Origin: Verrucomicrobiia bacterium
GTDB taxonomy: Bacteria; Verrucomicrobiota; Verrucomicrobiae; Limisphaerales; JAKPVM01
Direction of reading: 5' to 3'
Assembly (NCBI GenBank): GCA_026417275.1
Contig: JAOADO010000040.1
Location: forward strand, 1 to 11,059
Length of the DNA stretch: 11,059 nt
The position numbers and the translations under genes were made by a program. Of the stretch, positions 1-8,200 are shown piece by piece (the first letter of the stretch is position 1; every line of letters begins with the position of its first letter). Under the pieces are notes generated by a model. That model worked only from the letters and a program-made list of their open reading frames with translations, was not told the origin of the DNA and searched no databases.

Positions 1-124
1 CAGCTTGCCTGAAGATGCAGACGCTGAAAAAGTCGCTGCAGAATTCAAAGATGGCATTCTCAAAGTCCATGTTGCCAAATCTGAAAAGGCACGTCCAAAA
101 CAAATCGAAGTCAAAGTCGAATAA
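1..124 (+). CDS. Hsp20-family small heat-shock protein, C-terminal fragment (5' end outside the window)
   Basis: Reading from base 2 gives 40 residues that end in TAA at 122-124. This is the end of a gene whose start lies before the window. The fragment contains the KDGILKVHVAK signature, which matches the last strands of the alpha-crystallin domain (family pattern KDGVLxVxLPK). It ends in a short Lys-rich tail with an IEV triplet resembling the I-x-I/V motif that docks onto a neighbouring subunit in Hsp20 oligomers. Small heat-shock proteins are ATP-independent cytoplasmic holdases. ClpB, encoded next in the same direction, is an established partner that resolves the aggregates they coat. 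A strong terminator between the two suggests separate transcripts. The call rests on only 40 residues, but motif, length of tail and context agree. Confidence 0.8.
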   Translation, partial: SLPEDADAEKVAAEFKDGILKVHVAKSEKARPKQIEVKVE

Positions 125-164
125 TTTCAACACGGGATGGATGCTCTCTGGGGAGAGGGGTTTA

Positions 165-194
165 GAGGCGGGGTTTTTCCGCCCCCCTTTTTTT
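165..194 (+). terminator. Rho-independent terminator after the Hsp20 gene
   Basis: GGCGG at 167-171 pairs with CCGCC at 179-183, with a short T-rich loop. After four more C residues come seven T residues at 188-194. It sits 40 nt beyond the Hsp20 stop codon. This is a textbook intrinsic terminator and the only strongly GC-rich patch in an otherwise AT-rich gap. No convincing CIRCE element (TTAGCACTC-N9-GAGTGCTAA) or sigma-70 promoter is visible between it and clpB. Confidence 0.8.
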
Positions 195-286
195 AAAAAA
201 ATTTGAAAGTAAAAACCCTTAAAAAAGAAAAAATCAAAGAAAATTGAATACAAAAATCTTAAAATTTTTGATAAACATTGAATAAC

Positions 287-291
287 GGAGG
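287..291 (+). promoter_or_regulatory. Ribosome-binding site that fixes the clpB start
   Basis: GGAGG sits four bases before the ATG at 296. The alternative in-frame TTG at 278 lies upstream of this element and has no Shine-Dalgarno sequence of its own, so translation most likely begins at 296. Confidence 0.75.
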
Positions 292-295
292 TTTT

Positions 296-2917
296 ATGGA
301 TCTGAACAAATTTACTGAGAAATCGCAGGAATCCATAATGGAAGCGCAGAACATTGCTACTAGATTTGAGCATCAAGCAGTTGAACCCGAACATTTGCTT
401 CTTGCGCTTCTTGAACAGGAGGGTGGACTAATTCCAAGCATTTTTGAAAAAGCTGGTTTTTCTGTTCAACTCGCAAAAACAAAAATCCAGGACGAACTAA
501 ATAAACTCCCAAGAGTTTCCGCAGAAACAGGGACGGGAAATGGCGTTTACATTACTCAGCGGATGAAGCACATGCTCGTCCGCGCCATTGACGAAGCCAA
601 AAAACTAAAAGACGAATATGTTAGTGTAGAACACCTTACTCTTTCGATGTTTTATGAACAATCTACGACCGGTGTTGGCAGAACATTTAAATCTCTCGGT
701 CTAACTCGGGATGTATTCCTAAAGGCTTTGACAGATGTACGTGGAAACCAGCGTGTGACGAGTCCGAATCCTGAGGCTACCTACGAGGCGCTTGAGAAAT
801 ATGGACGCGATTTAACACGCCTTGCTCACCAAAACAAACTTGATCCAGTCATTGGTAGAGATAACGAAATACGCCGTTGCATTCAAGTTCTTTCTCGAAG
901 GACTAAAAACAATCCCGTCCTGATTGGCGAACCGGGCGTTGGTAAAACGGCGATTGTTGAAGGCCTTGCCAGACGGATTGTTGCCGGCGATGTTCCCGAT
1001 AGTCTGAAGGACAAGCGCATTGTTGTGCTCGATATGGGCGCGTTAATAGCAGGGGCGAAATTCCGAGGCGAGTTTGAAGAGAGGCTCAAAGCGGTACTCC
1101 AGGAAGTTTCACGTGCTGGTGGCGACATAATCTTATTCATAGACGAACTGCATACCGTCGTTGGCGCTGGAAAGGCGGAAGGTGCAATGGACGCGGGTAA
1201 CATGCTCAAGCCGATGCTTGCGCGAGGCGAACTCCACTGCATTGGTGCCACAACGCTTGATGAATATCGCAAATACATTGAAAAAGACCCGGCGCTTGAG
1301 CGCAGGTTCCAGCCCATAATGGTGAATGAGCCGAGCATGGAAGACACGATTTCGATTCTGCGAGGTCTGCGAGAGAGATATGAATTACATCACGGCGTCA
1401 GAATTCAAGACTCTGCGCTTGTAGCCGCGGCTCAACTTTCGCACCGCTATATATCCGATAGGTTTTTGCCGGATAAAGCGATTGACCTTGTTGACGAGGC
1501 AGCTGCAAAACTTCGAACTGAGATGGAAAGTATGCCGGATGAACTCGAGCAGTTATCCCGGCGAGTTACCCAACTGGAGGTTGAACGAGAAGCTCTTAAA
1601 AAAGAAAAAGACGAAGCCTCAAGAGAACGCCTTGAGAACCTTGAAAAAGAGCTTGCAAATTTGAAGAGCCAACGGGACGAACTTTTTGCTAAATGGGATG
1701 CAGAGAAGAAAGTAATTAGCGATCTGAGAAAATTACGCGAGGCACTTGAAATTGCCAGAAACGAAATGGAGCAAGCGCAACGAAGAGGCGATTTGGGCAA
1801 GGTTGCTGAATACAAGTACGGCAAAATACCATCCCTTGAAAAACAATTGAAAGAAATTGAAACCAAAGTGGCTGGAGATAGTAACCCGCGTCTTTTGCGA
1901 GAGGAAGTAACCGCAGAAGAAATTGCAGAAGTAGTATCGCGCTGGACTGGTATCCCGGTGTCGCGGTTAATGGAGGGGGAAAAAGAAAAACTTTTAAAAC
2001 TTGACGAAGTCTTACATAAACGCGTCGTCGGACAGGATGAGGCAGTATCTGCTGTTGCCAACGCTGTGATACGCGCACGTTCAGGATTAAAGGACCCCAG
2101 AAGACCCATCGGGTCGTTCATATTCCTTGGTCCCACCGGTGTAGGTAAAACCGAACTTGCGCGAACTCTTGCGGAAACGCTGTTTGACAGCGAAGACAAT
2201 CTTGTTCGCATCGATATGAGCGAGTACATGGAGAAACATAATGTATCGCGATTGATTGGCGCACCACCCGGATATGTCGGATATGATGAGGGGGGACAAC
2301 TTACGGAGGCAATCCGCCGCAAACCATACTCGGTTGTATTGTTCGACGAAATAGAAAAGGCACATCACGATGTTTTCAACGTCCTTTTGCAAATACTCGA
2401 TGATGGTCGAATTACTGATGGGCAGGGCCATGTTGTGGACTTCAAGAATACGATCATAATAATGACAAGCAACATCGGCAGCCATCATCTAATAGAAAAT
2501 GTGGGACGTAACGGCGAGATTCCTGAAAGTATACGCAATCGCGTAATGAGCGAATTAAGAGCACATTTTAGACCTGAATTTCTCAATCGGGTGGATGAAA
2601 CTGTGATGTTTAAGCCACTCACGCTGGGTGAGATCAAGAAGATTGTGGATATTCAGGTAAACTTTTTGCGCAAACGCCTTGACGATAGACGCATTGAACT
2701 CGAACTCACAGAGAGGGCACAAGAACACATTGCGCGAGAAGGCTACGATCCTGTGTATGGTGCGCGTCCATTGAAGCGATTCATCCAACGACATATTGAA
2801 ACTCCGCTCGGCAAGAAAATTATCGCCGGCGAGGTCCGCGACAATTCAATTGTAACGGTTGACTTTAAGAATGGGGAACTCGTATTTGAAGTTCAGAATA
2901 GGGAGACCAAAGAGTAA
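296..2917 (+). CDS. clpB: ATP-dependent chaperone ClpB (Hsp100 disaggregase)
   Basis: ClpB is a cytoplasmic hexameric AAA+ machine that threads aggregated proteins through its central pore, working with DnaK/DnaJ/GrpE. The product is 873 aa, within the usual 855-880. Domains in order: N-terminal Clp repeat domain (about 1-145); first AAA+ module (from LDPVIGRD, 182-189) with Walker A GEPGVGKT 211-218, Walker B ending D283-E284 and arginine-finger region LERRF 334-338; coiled-coil middle domain about 409-525, the hallmark separating ClpB from ClpA/ClpC; second AAA+ module with Walker A GPTGVGKT 612-619, pore tyrosine Y660 in GYVGYDEGG, Walker B D684-E685, FLNR 762-765 and sensor-2 GAR 822-824. 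The ATG at 296 is preferred because GGAGG lies at 287-291 and the protein then begins [12 protein letters not shown] as the family does; a TTG at 278 would add six residues that include the ribosome-binding site. Oddity: pore loop 1 reads KFRGE (F256) where the family usually has KYRGE. Confidence 0.98.
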   Translation: MDLNKFTEKSQESIMEAQNIATRFEHQAVEPEHLLLALLEQEGGLIPSIFEKAGFSVQLAKTKIQDELNKLPRVSAETGTGNGVYITQRMKHMLVRAIDEAKKLKDEYVSVEHLTLSMFYEQSTTGVGRTFKSLGLTRDVFLKALTDVRGNQRVTSPNPEATYEALEKYGRDLTRLAHQNKLDPVIGRDNEIRRCIQVLSRRTKNNPVLIGEPGVGKTAIVEGLARRIVAGDVPDSLKDKRIVVLDMGALIAGAKFRGEFEERLKAVLQEVSRAGGDIILFIDELHTVVGAGKAEGAMDAGNMLKPMLARGELHCIGATTLDEYRKYIEKDPALERRFQPIMVNEPSMEDTISILRGLRERYELHHGVRIQDSALVAAAQLSHRYISDRFLPDKAIDLVDEAAAKLRTEMESMPDELEQLSRRVTQLEVEREALKKEKDEASRERLENLEKELANLKSQRDELFAKWDAEKKVISDLRKLREALEIARNEMEQAQRRGDLGKVAEYKYGKIPSLEKQLKEIETKVAGDSNPRLLREEVTAEEIAEVVSRWTGIPVSRLMEGEKEKLLKLDEVLHKRVVGQDEAVSAVANAVIRARSGLKDPRRPIGSFIFLGPTGVGKTELARTLAETLFDSEDNLVRIDMSEYMEKHNVSRLIGAPPGYVGYDEGGQLTEAIRRKPYSVVLFDEIEKAHHDVFNVLLQILDDGRITDGQGHVVDFKNTIIIMTSNIGSHHLIENVGRNGEIPESIRNRVMSELRAHFRPEFLNRVDETVMFKPLTLGEIKKIVDIQVNFLRKRLDDRRIELELTERAQEHIAREGYDPVYGARPLKRFIQRHIETPLGKKIIAGEVRDNSIVTVDFKNGELVFEVQNRETKE

Positions 2918-2940
2918 AACTCCAAAAGAGAAGACATCGT

Positions 2941-3642
2941 ATGTTTCCACTGAAAGACGACATACCGGCGCGGCGACTTCCGCTTGTGACAACTTTGATT
3001 ATAGCGCTCAATTGCGCGGTGTTTGTTATAGAACTGCTTGCAGGTCGCCGCGTCGAAAATATTTTTCTGATGTTCGGTATAGTGCCGGTACGCTACACGA
3101 TTCCCGAAATTTCCGAGCTCTTTACATGGAAAGAACAGTCGTTGCCGTTTATCTCTTCCATGTTTTTGCACGGTGGGTGGATGCATTTAATCAGCAACAT
3201 GTGGACGCTCTGGGTGTTTGGGGACAATGTTGAGGATAAACTTGGTTCATTCAGATACCTTATGTTTTATCTTGCTGGCGGCATTGCCGCGGGTATCATG
3301 CACATATTTACTAATGTGAATTCTCCTATACCAACGATTGGCGCCAGTGGCGCTGTTGCGGCTATCATGGGCGCCTATCTTCGATTCTATCCTGGTGCAG
3401 GAGTTATGACCATGATTCCGCCATTTTTCCTCGGACCATTCTTCAGAATACCAGCGATATTATTCCTCGGATGGTGGTTTGTCCTTCAATTTTTCAACGG
3501 CACGCTAAGTCTTGTTGACGACCCGCGTACAGCTGGCGGAGTAGCGTGGTGGGCGCACGTGGGCGGCTTTGTCTTTGGCGTCTTTATCTGCAACATTGTT
3601 GTACCACGCAGAAGGAGAAATGCAGAATGGGAATGGGTTTGA
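2941..3642 (+). CDS. Rhomboid family intramembrane serine protease
   Basis: Rhomboids are multi-pass membrane proteases that cleave transmembrane segments of other proteins with a Ser-His dyad inside the bilayer. The 233-aa product has the expected six hydrophobic segments (about 14-35, 68-92, 105-125, 132-152, 165-187, 200-222). All signature residues are present: HGGWMHLISNMW in TM2 (H77, H82, N86, the oxyanion-hole side), the GASG box with catalytic S136 in TM4, and WWAHVGG with catalytic H206 in TM6. It should therefore be active. It starts 23 nt after the clpB stop with only a weak purine-rich ribosome site (AGAGAAG), no intervening terminator or promoter is visible, and cotranscription with clpB is likely. 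The substrate cannot be told from sequence. A membrane quality-control role alongside ClpB is my inference from context. The C-terminus is a short basic tail (PRRRRNAEWEWV). Confidence 0.95.
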   Translation: MFPLKDDIPARRLPLVTTLIIALNCAVFVIELLAGRRVENIFLMFGIVPVRYTIPEISELFTWKEQSLPFISSMFLHGGWMHLISNMWTLWVFGDNVEDKLGSFRYLMFYLAGGIAAGIMHIFTNVNSPIPTIGASGAVAAIMGAYLRFYPGAGVMTMIPPFFLGPFFRIPAILFLGWWFVLQFFNGTLSLVDDPRTAGGVAWWAHVGGFVFGVFICNIVVPRRRRNAEWEWV

Positions 3643-3707
3643 TTCTTTTAAGCGGGTAGGTTCATCTGTAAACGGATAGTTAGGGTTTTTTATACATAAG
3701 ATTTCTT

Positions 3708-4613
3708 CTAATTTGTTTTCCCATTTTTATGATCTTCTTTACTTAAAACTGTTGGATTAACATCGCTGTATAAAACGAGTGAATTGGGAGGAACACTATG
3801 TGTTAAAAACACATTTGCACCGATTGTACTGCCTTCTCCAACAACCGTATCTCCCCCAACAATAGTAGCACCTGCATAAATTGTAACTCTATCTTCGATG
3901 GTAGGATGTCGTTTTTTCCCTCGCAATGATTGTCCTGCTGAAAGAGAACGAGCAACTAAACCAACACCCTGGTATAATTTAACGTGATTGCCAATAACTG
4001 AAGTTTCACCTATGACCGTGCCGGTACAATGGTCAACAAAGAAATGGGAACCGATTTGCGCTCCCGGATGAATATCCAACCCTGAGCGGCTATGAGCCCA
4101 CTCGGTCATTATTCTTGGAATTAGAGCAACATTTCTTAAGTAAAGTTCATGAGCAAGCCTTTGAACTGCAATGGCTTCCATAAATGGGTATGCGACAATC
4201 ACCTCTTCTTTACTCAGCGCGGCGGGGTCTCCATTGTAAGCTGCTTCGGCATCGGTCTGAAGCAATTCACGAATTCTTGGAATTTGTTTTAGAAATTCTG
4301 TTGTGATTTTATTGGCTTCGCTTGTTATATCTTTGTCGTTTAATCCTTCTGGGGGACAATATTCAAGGCTCTTAGCGATTTCGGTTTCTAATCGTGTTGC
4401 AATAGAAACCAAAAGAAGCGTGGTTTGTGATTTTAATTCAGAGGCATGTAAGACTCTTTCGTCAAAATATCCCGGGAACAAGAGTCTTAACAGGTCGCAT
4501 GTGATATCAGCAATTACTTTTTTAGACGGTAGATTTGTGCCATTAATATGATTTATGCCCCCGATTTTTTCGTATGAATTTAATAAATCTTTTGTCAGTT
4601 CATTTATGTTCAT
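3708..4613 (-). CDS. Serine O-acetyltransferase (EpsC/CysE type)
   Basis: This enzyme transfers acetyl from acetyl-CoA to L-serine, giving O-acetylserine, the substrate of cysteine synthase (CysK) in sulfur assimilation. The product is 301 aa. Residues 1-175 are the helical N-terminal region, longer than the short CysE forms and closer in size to the roughly 300-residue EpsC-type enzymes. From about 178 comes a left-handed parallel beta-helix of hexapeptide repeats (DIHPGAQIG, VIGETSVIG, TIYAGATIVGGDTVVG, STIGANVFL). The catalytic residues of the family are visible: D180 in LDIHPGA, H195 in DHCTG and H236 in KRHPTI. It is read toward the rhomboid gene; the two stop codons are 65 nt apart and no strong terminator is seen between them. 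No Shine-Dalgarno sequence precedes the ATG, although an extended -10 element lies about 30 nt upstream. No other cysteine gene is in the window, so the unit may be monocistronic. Confidence 0.93.
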   Translation of the reverse strand: MNINELTKDLLNSYEKIGGINHINGTNLPSKKVIADITCDLLRLLFPGYFDERVLHASELKSQTTLLLVSIATRLETEIAKSLEYCPPEGLNDKDITSEANKITTEFLKQIPRIRELLQTDAEAAYNGDPAALSKEEVIVAYPFMEAIAVQRLAHELYLRNVALIPRIMTEWAHSRSGLDIHPGAQIGSHFFVDHCTGTVIGETSVIGNHVKLYQGVGLVARSLSAGQSLRGKKRHPTIEDRVTIYAGATIVGGDTVVGEGSTIGANVFLTHSVPPNSLVLYSDVNPTVLSKEDHKNGKTN

Positions 4614-4638
4614 GAATGGATAACTTAATTTGTCTTAG

Positions 4639-4647
4639 AATATAGCA
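4639..4647 (-). promoter_or_regulatory. Candidate extended -10 promoter for the serine acetyltransferase gene
   Basis: On the minus strand the sequence reads TGCTATATT: a TG extended -10 followed by TATATT (5 of 6 matches to TATAAT). The predicted start point gives a leader of about 20 nt before the ATG. A good -35 box is not visible, which the extended -10 may compensate. Seen by eye only. Confidence 0.4.
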
Positions 4648-4691
4648 TAATCTTTAAATTTAATCATTACGATACCTGTTTTTTACTAAAA

Positions 4692-4760
4692 CAAAAAAAC
4701 AATTCCATTTATTTTTGTGGTTTGATAAACCGAACTTATTGAAAATACAAATAAAAATGG
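4692..4760 (-). terminator. Imperfect terminator-like stem after infA
   Basis: Read on the minus strand, the arm at 4747-4760, directly behind the infA stop codon, pairs with 4705-4718 (12 of 14 positions complementary). A perfect small hairpin, GGTTT-ATC-AAACC (4719-4731), is nested inside. The structure is followed by a run of seven T residues at 4693-4699. The position and T-run fit an intrinsic terminator separating infA from the acetyltransferase gene. The stem is AT-rich and has two mismatches, so efficiency is uncertain. Confidence 0.45.
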
Positions 4761-4762
4761 AG

Positions 4763-4981
4763 TTATCCCTGACGATAGGTTATGCGAGCTTTATTTAGGT
4801 CGTAAGGAGACATCTCAACACAAACCTTATCGCCCACGCTAATTCGAATAAAGTTCTTGCGCATTTTGCCAGAAATATGCGCGAGAACTTCATGCCCATT
4901 CGGCAGGGCTACCCGAAACATTGTTCCAGGTAATACCTGCGTTACCACGCCTTCCAATTGGATTGGTTCTTCTTTTGCCAC
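4763..4981 (-). CDS. infA: Translation initiation factor IF-1
   Basis: IF-1 is a small OB-fold protein that binds the A site of the 30S subunit and helps IF-2 and IF-3 assemble the initiation complex. The product is 72 aa, exactly the normal size, and the family's landmarks are all present: N-terminal MAKEE, the [23 protein letters not shown] block and C-terminal [13 protein letters not shown]. The start codon is GTG at 4979-4981, chosen because it yields the conserved MAKEE and the codon before it is not a usable start. The nearest good Shine-Dalgarno-like motif (AAAGGA) is about 18 nt upstream, too far for standard spacing, so initiation may rely on another feature. In many bacteria infA sits in the ribosomal spc/alpha cluster; here no ribosomal gene flanks it, and it has its own promoter candidate and terminator-like stem. 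Confidence 0.96.
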   Translation of the reverse strand: MAKEEPIQLEGVVTQVLPGTMFRVALPNGHEVLAHISGKMRKNFIRISVGDKVCVEMSPYDLNKARITYRQG

Positions 4982-5019
4982 AATTTTGACCAGTTTTAAT
5001 CCTTTATTAATTTTTAATC

Positions 5020-5047
5020 AATATAAATTATTAGGACCAACTTTCAA
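5020..5047 (-). promoter_or_regulatory. Candidate sigma-70-type promoter for infA
   Basis: On the minus strand TTGAAA (5042-5047) is separated by 16 nt from TATATT (5020-5025); each box matches 5 of 6 consensus positions. The predicted start point lies about 30 nt before the GTG start of infA. This is the best promoter match in the window, but the region is AT-rich and chance matches are possible. Confidence 0.5.
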
Positions 5048-5106
5048 AAAAGCAAGCATCATTTAAAAGAAATGGGGAATTTTCGACGATAAAAATCAAA
5101 AAAATA

Positions 5107-5134
5107 TTGCTTTTTTATTGAACATTGAAATAAT
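5107..5134 (+). promoter_or_regulatory. Candidate promoter for the large secreted-protein gene
   Basis: TTGCTT (5107-5112) and AATAAT (5129-5134) are 16 nt apart. The -10 matches 5 of 6 consensus positions; the -35 is weak. Transcription from here would give a leader of about 140 nt before the ATG at 5283. It is divergent from the infA promoter, with about 60 nt between the two. Confidence 0.35.
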
Positions 5135-5151
5135 TGAAGAAACCCAAATGC

Positions 5152-5231
5152 AAAAAAGACTCCAGAAGCATGGAGCGTATTGTTGTTTAGAGTTTCCGTC
5201 GAAACTCGAAAGGCAGAAAGGAGTTTTTTTC
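5152..5231 (+). other. Possible structured 5' leader of the large secreted-protein gene
   Basis: Several complementary segments lie in the leader. A perfect 7-bp hairpin is formed by GAGTTTC (5190-5196) and GAAACTC (5201-5207) around a CGTC loop. An outer helix of 11 pairs including one G-U joins 5153-5163 to 5220-5230 and encloses that hairpin. A competing short hairpin, CTCCA (5160-5164) with TGGAG (5171-5175), would break the outer helix, so two exclusive folds are possible. I do not recognise a known riboswitch class. A cis-regulatory RNA is only an inference. Apart from this element, the promoters and the ribosome-binding site, I see nothing else in the 301-base gap between infA and the next gene. 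Confidence 0.35.
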
Positions 5232-5272
5232 TCGCTTAGAACTCAATATTGTGTTTGGAGATGTAACAAACT

Positions 5273-5277
5273 GGAGG
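5273..5277 (+). promoter_or_regulatory. Ribosome-binding site that fixes the start of the large secreted-protein gene
   Basis: GGAGG lies five bases before the ATG at 5283. The reading frame is open further upstream, to a stop at 5064-5066, and includes an in-frame ATG at 5148. Only the start at 5283 has both a Shine-Dalgarno sequence and an immediately following signal peptide, so it is preferred. Confidence 0.75.
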
Positions 5278-5282
5278 CATCT

Positions 5283-8200
5283 ATGAAAATGGCAAAAACA
5301 ATCATTGTGTTAATTACTTCCCTGTTAATATTCTGGTCTGGATATGCTCAAACAAATCTGGTTATAACCGAGTTCATGGCAAGCAATCAACGCTCATATC
5401 TTGACGAAGACGGGGCATCATCCGACTGGATTGAAATTTACAATCCCAACCCATTCGCCGTTGATATTGGCGGATGGTACTTAACCGACAACATAAACAG
5501 TCCAACAAAGTGGCAATTCCCATCAACTAACATTCAACCATATAGTTTTTTGATTGTGTTCTGTTCAGGCAAAGATAGACGAACGCCAGGATACCCTTTG
5601 CATACAAGCTTCAATCTAAACGCTAGCGGTGAATATTTAGGTTTGATTGCGCCAAATGGAAAAGCAGTCTCGCAGATTGCACCGGTTTATCCCCAACAAT
5701 ACACAGACATTTCTTACGGGATTGGGAAAACTCTCACGCACGTGAGTGAAAACGCACCGGTAAAAATTGCGATACCAACCAACGACTCTCTTGATTTTGA
5801 CTGGATGAATGTGGACTACGATGATTCTGGCTGGACATCTGGAACAAACGGGGTTGGCTTTCAAATTATCACTAACGGGTTTTATGTAAAATTGATAAAG
5901 GCAAATATTACGGTGGATTCATTAAGCAAAGCGCTCTCCGTCATCACCAACACGGCTTATCAAAGCTATTATTACGAAGCATACTCTCCTTATATTAACT
6001 TCTATAACACAGATTCAGAAGGTCATTATGTGAATAATCTAACATTTCCCGGACTTACAATAGGTGTTGGTGTGGATGACTTTGTGGTTGAGGTTCGTGG
6101 AATCATAACGATTCCAACGGCAGGCAATTACTCGTTTGGAGTTAACAGCGATGACGGTTTTGGCATGCAGATTGGACCTTTTGAGATGTCATATCCAGAC
6201 CCACGAAGTCCTGCTGATTCAATTTCGTCATTCTTTTTTCCACAAGCCGGACAATACCAATTATATCTTGTATTTTATGAAAGAGGCGGCGGAGCTGGGC
6301 TTGAAATCTTTGCGGCTCCAGGAGTTCATAGTGCATGGAATAGTAATTTTAAACTCATAGGAGATACAGCAAATGGCGGTCTTACAGTTGTCGCTGTTCC
6401 TCCACAAAATGACAGCAAGAATCCGTATCTACCACATATTAAGTCTAATGTTCAAAACTCAATGTTAAACAATGCATCGTCGGTATATATGCGAATCCCG
6501 TTTACAATAACAAACAAAAACGAGATTGAATCGTTGTTTTTAAAAGTTCGGTATGATGATGGATTTGTGGCATATTTAAATGGACAGGAAATCGTAAGAA
6601 GAAATGCACCAGAATTTCCGTCATGGAATTCTTTGGCTACTGCAACTCACAATGGAGCAAATCAGGAAACAATAGAAATTTCAAGCAGGATTTCTTTGCT
6701 TAAAGAGGGGCTAAACATACTGGCGATTCACGGCATGAACGTGAGCGTCTCAAATCAAGACTTTCTGATTCAGACGGTCCTTGAAGAGTTTAGAATTGCT
6801 GGGACAAGTTATGGATACATTTCACCACCAACACCGAATAACATAAACATTAATAGTTATCCAGAAGTTGCTCCAAATGTTCAGTTTTCTGTGCCTGGTG
6901 GAGTTTATCTAGACCCTGTGGTTTATGTGGACTTGTCGTGCTCGGTGTCTGGGGCAACGATTAGATTCACATTAAACGGCACTAATCCGACAGACACATC
7001 CCCTATTTATACTAATGGGACTTCAATTAAACTAACCAATTCAGCGTTGATTGTCGCAAGAGCAGAGATTCTTGGATTTTTCCCAAGTCAATATAAATCG
7101 GAAGGATACACTCTGCTGGATTCTTCGATGACGAACTTTACATCGAATTTGCCGCTTTTAATCATGAGCACCTATGGACACACCATTACAACGGATATGT
7201 CTGAACGCGCGCCGGCCATGATTACAACCTTCGATGTTTCACGTGTTTCTGGAAGGTCAAGTGCGCTGTTGCGTCCGCAATTTCATGGGCGAGCAGGGGT
7301 CGAAGGACGCGGACAAACCTCTTGGGGATTTCCAAAGAAGCCTTACAACATTGAATTGAGGGATGATAACGGGAATGATAAGCATGCGGCATTGCTTGGA
7401 ATGCCTGCTGAATCCGATTGGGCTTTAATAAATGTGTATAACGATAAAAGTTTCATGAACGACTTCCTTGCTCATGACTTGTTTGAATGGATGGGACATT
7501 ATGCTGTCAGACACAAATATGTGGAAGTGTTTGTAAATGGAACAGACAGAGGAGATGGTTACGACGCAAATTGGCGCGTGGGGACCAACGATTATGTAGG
7601 CATCTTTATACTCATTGAAAAAATTAAAATCAGTCAGAATAGAGTAAACATTCAAAAACCTGAAACAGGATTACCGGGGGACCCGATTACCGGCGGTTAT
7701 ATGTTCAAAAAAGATAAAGCCAGTCCTGGAGACGTACTGTTTTACACTACCAGTGGTCAAGATATAAGATTCCACGATCCAAAACCAGAACAACTGACGG
7801 ACATTCAAAAACAGTGGTTACAAAACCATCTTAATGAATTTGAATCTGTTTTTTACGGAAGCAACTGGCGCGACCCAATAAATGGCTATGCTAAATACAT
7901 AGATGTGGATTCTTTTGTGGACAATCATTGGATTGTAGAATTTACCAAGCAGATTGACGGATATCGCCTTAGCAACTTCATGCAGAAAGACCGTGGCGGA
8001 AAGATTAAAATGGAACCGATATGGGACTGGAATCTTAGTTTTGGAAACGCAAATTATCTTGAAGGAGAATATACAAACGGCTGGTATTGGCCTCTGATAA
8101 GCGCGACTGAACATATCTGGTTAAGGCGATTAATTGCCGAACCTGGCGACCCTGATTTCAAACAGAAGCTGATAGACCGCTGGGATGAGTTAAGGAGAGG

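Noticed and set aside
15..206. A 63-codon plus-strand open frame overlapping the Hsp20 end and terminator
   Set aside because: It is out of frame with the Hsp20 C-terminus and runs through the terminator hairpin; no ribosome-binding site.
197..295. clpB promoter or heat-shock operator (CIRCE, sigma-32 type)
   Set aside because: TTGAAA (203-208) and TTGAAT (244-249) occur, but neither has a fitting -10 at 16-18 nt, and no inverted repeat resembling CIRCE is present.
1447..2322. A 291-codon open frame on the minus strand inside clpB, Ser/Arg-rich
   Set aside because: It lies wholly antisense to a conserved, intact ClpB reading frame. Its composition is that expected from reading the complement of coding DNA, and it shows no motif.
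3643..3707. Possible bidirectional terminator between the rhomboid and acetyltransferase genes
   Set aside because: ATCTGT/ACGGAT at 3664-3677 leaves almost no loop, and the T-run starts about 8 nt later. Too weak to annotate.
5148..5282. In-frame ATG at 5148 that would add 45 residues to the giant protein
   Set aside because: The extension is Cys/Arg-rich, has no Shine-Dalgarno sequence, and would bury the signal peptide that begins at 5283 behind a strong ribosome-binding site. The start at 5283 is far better supported.
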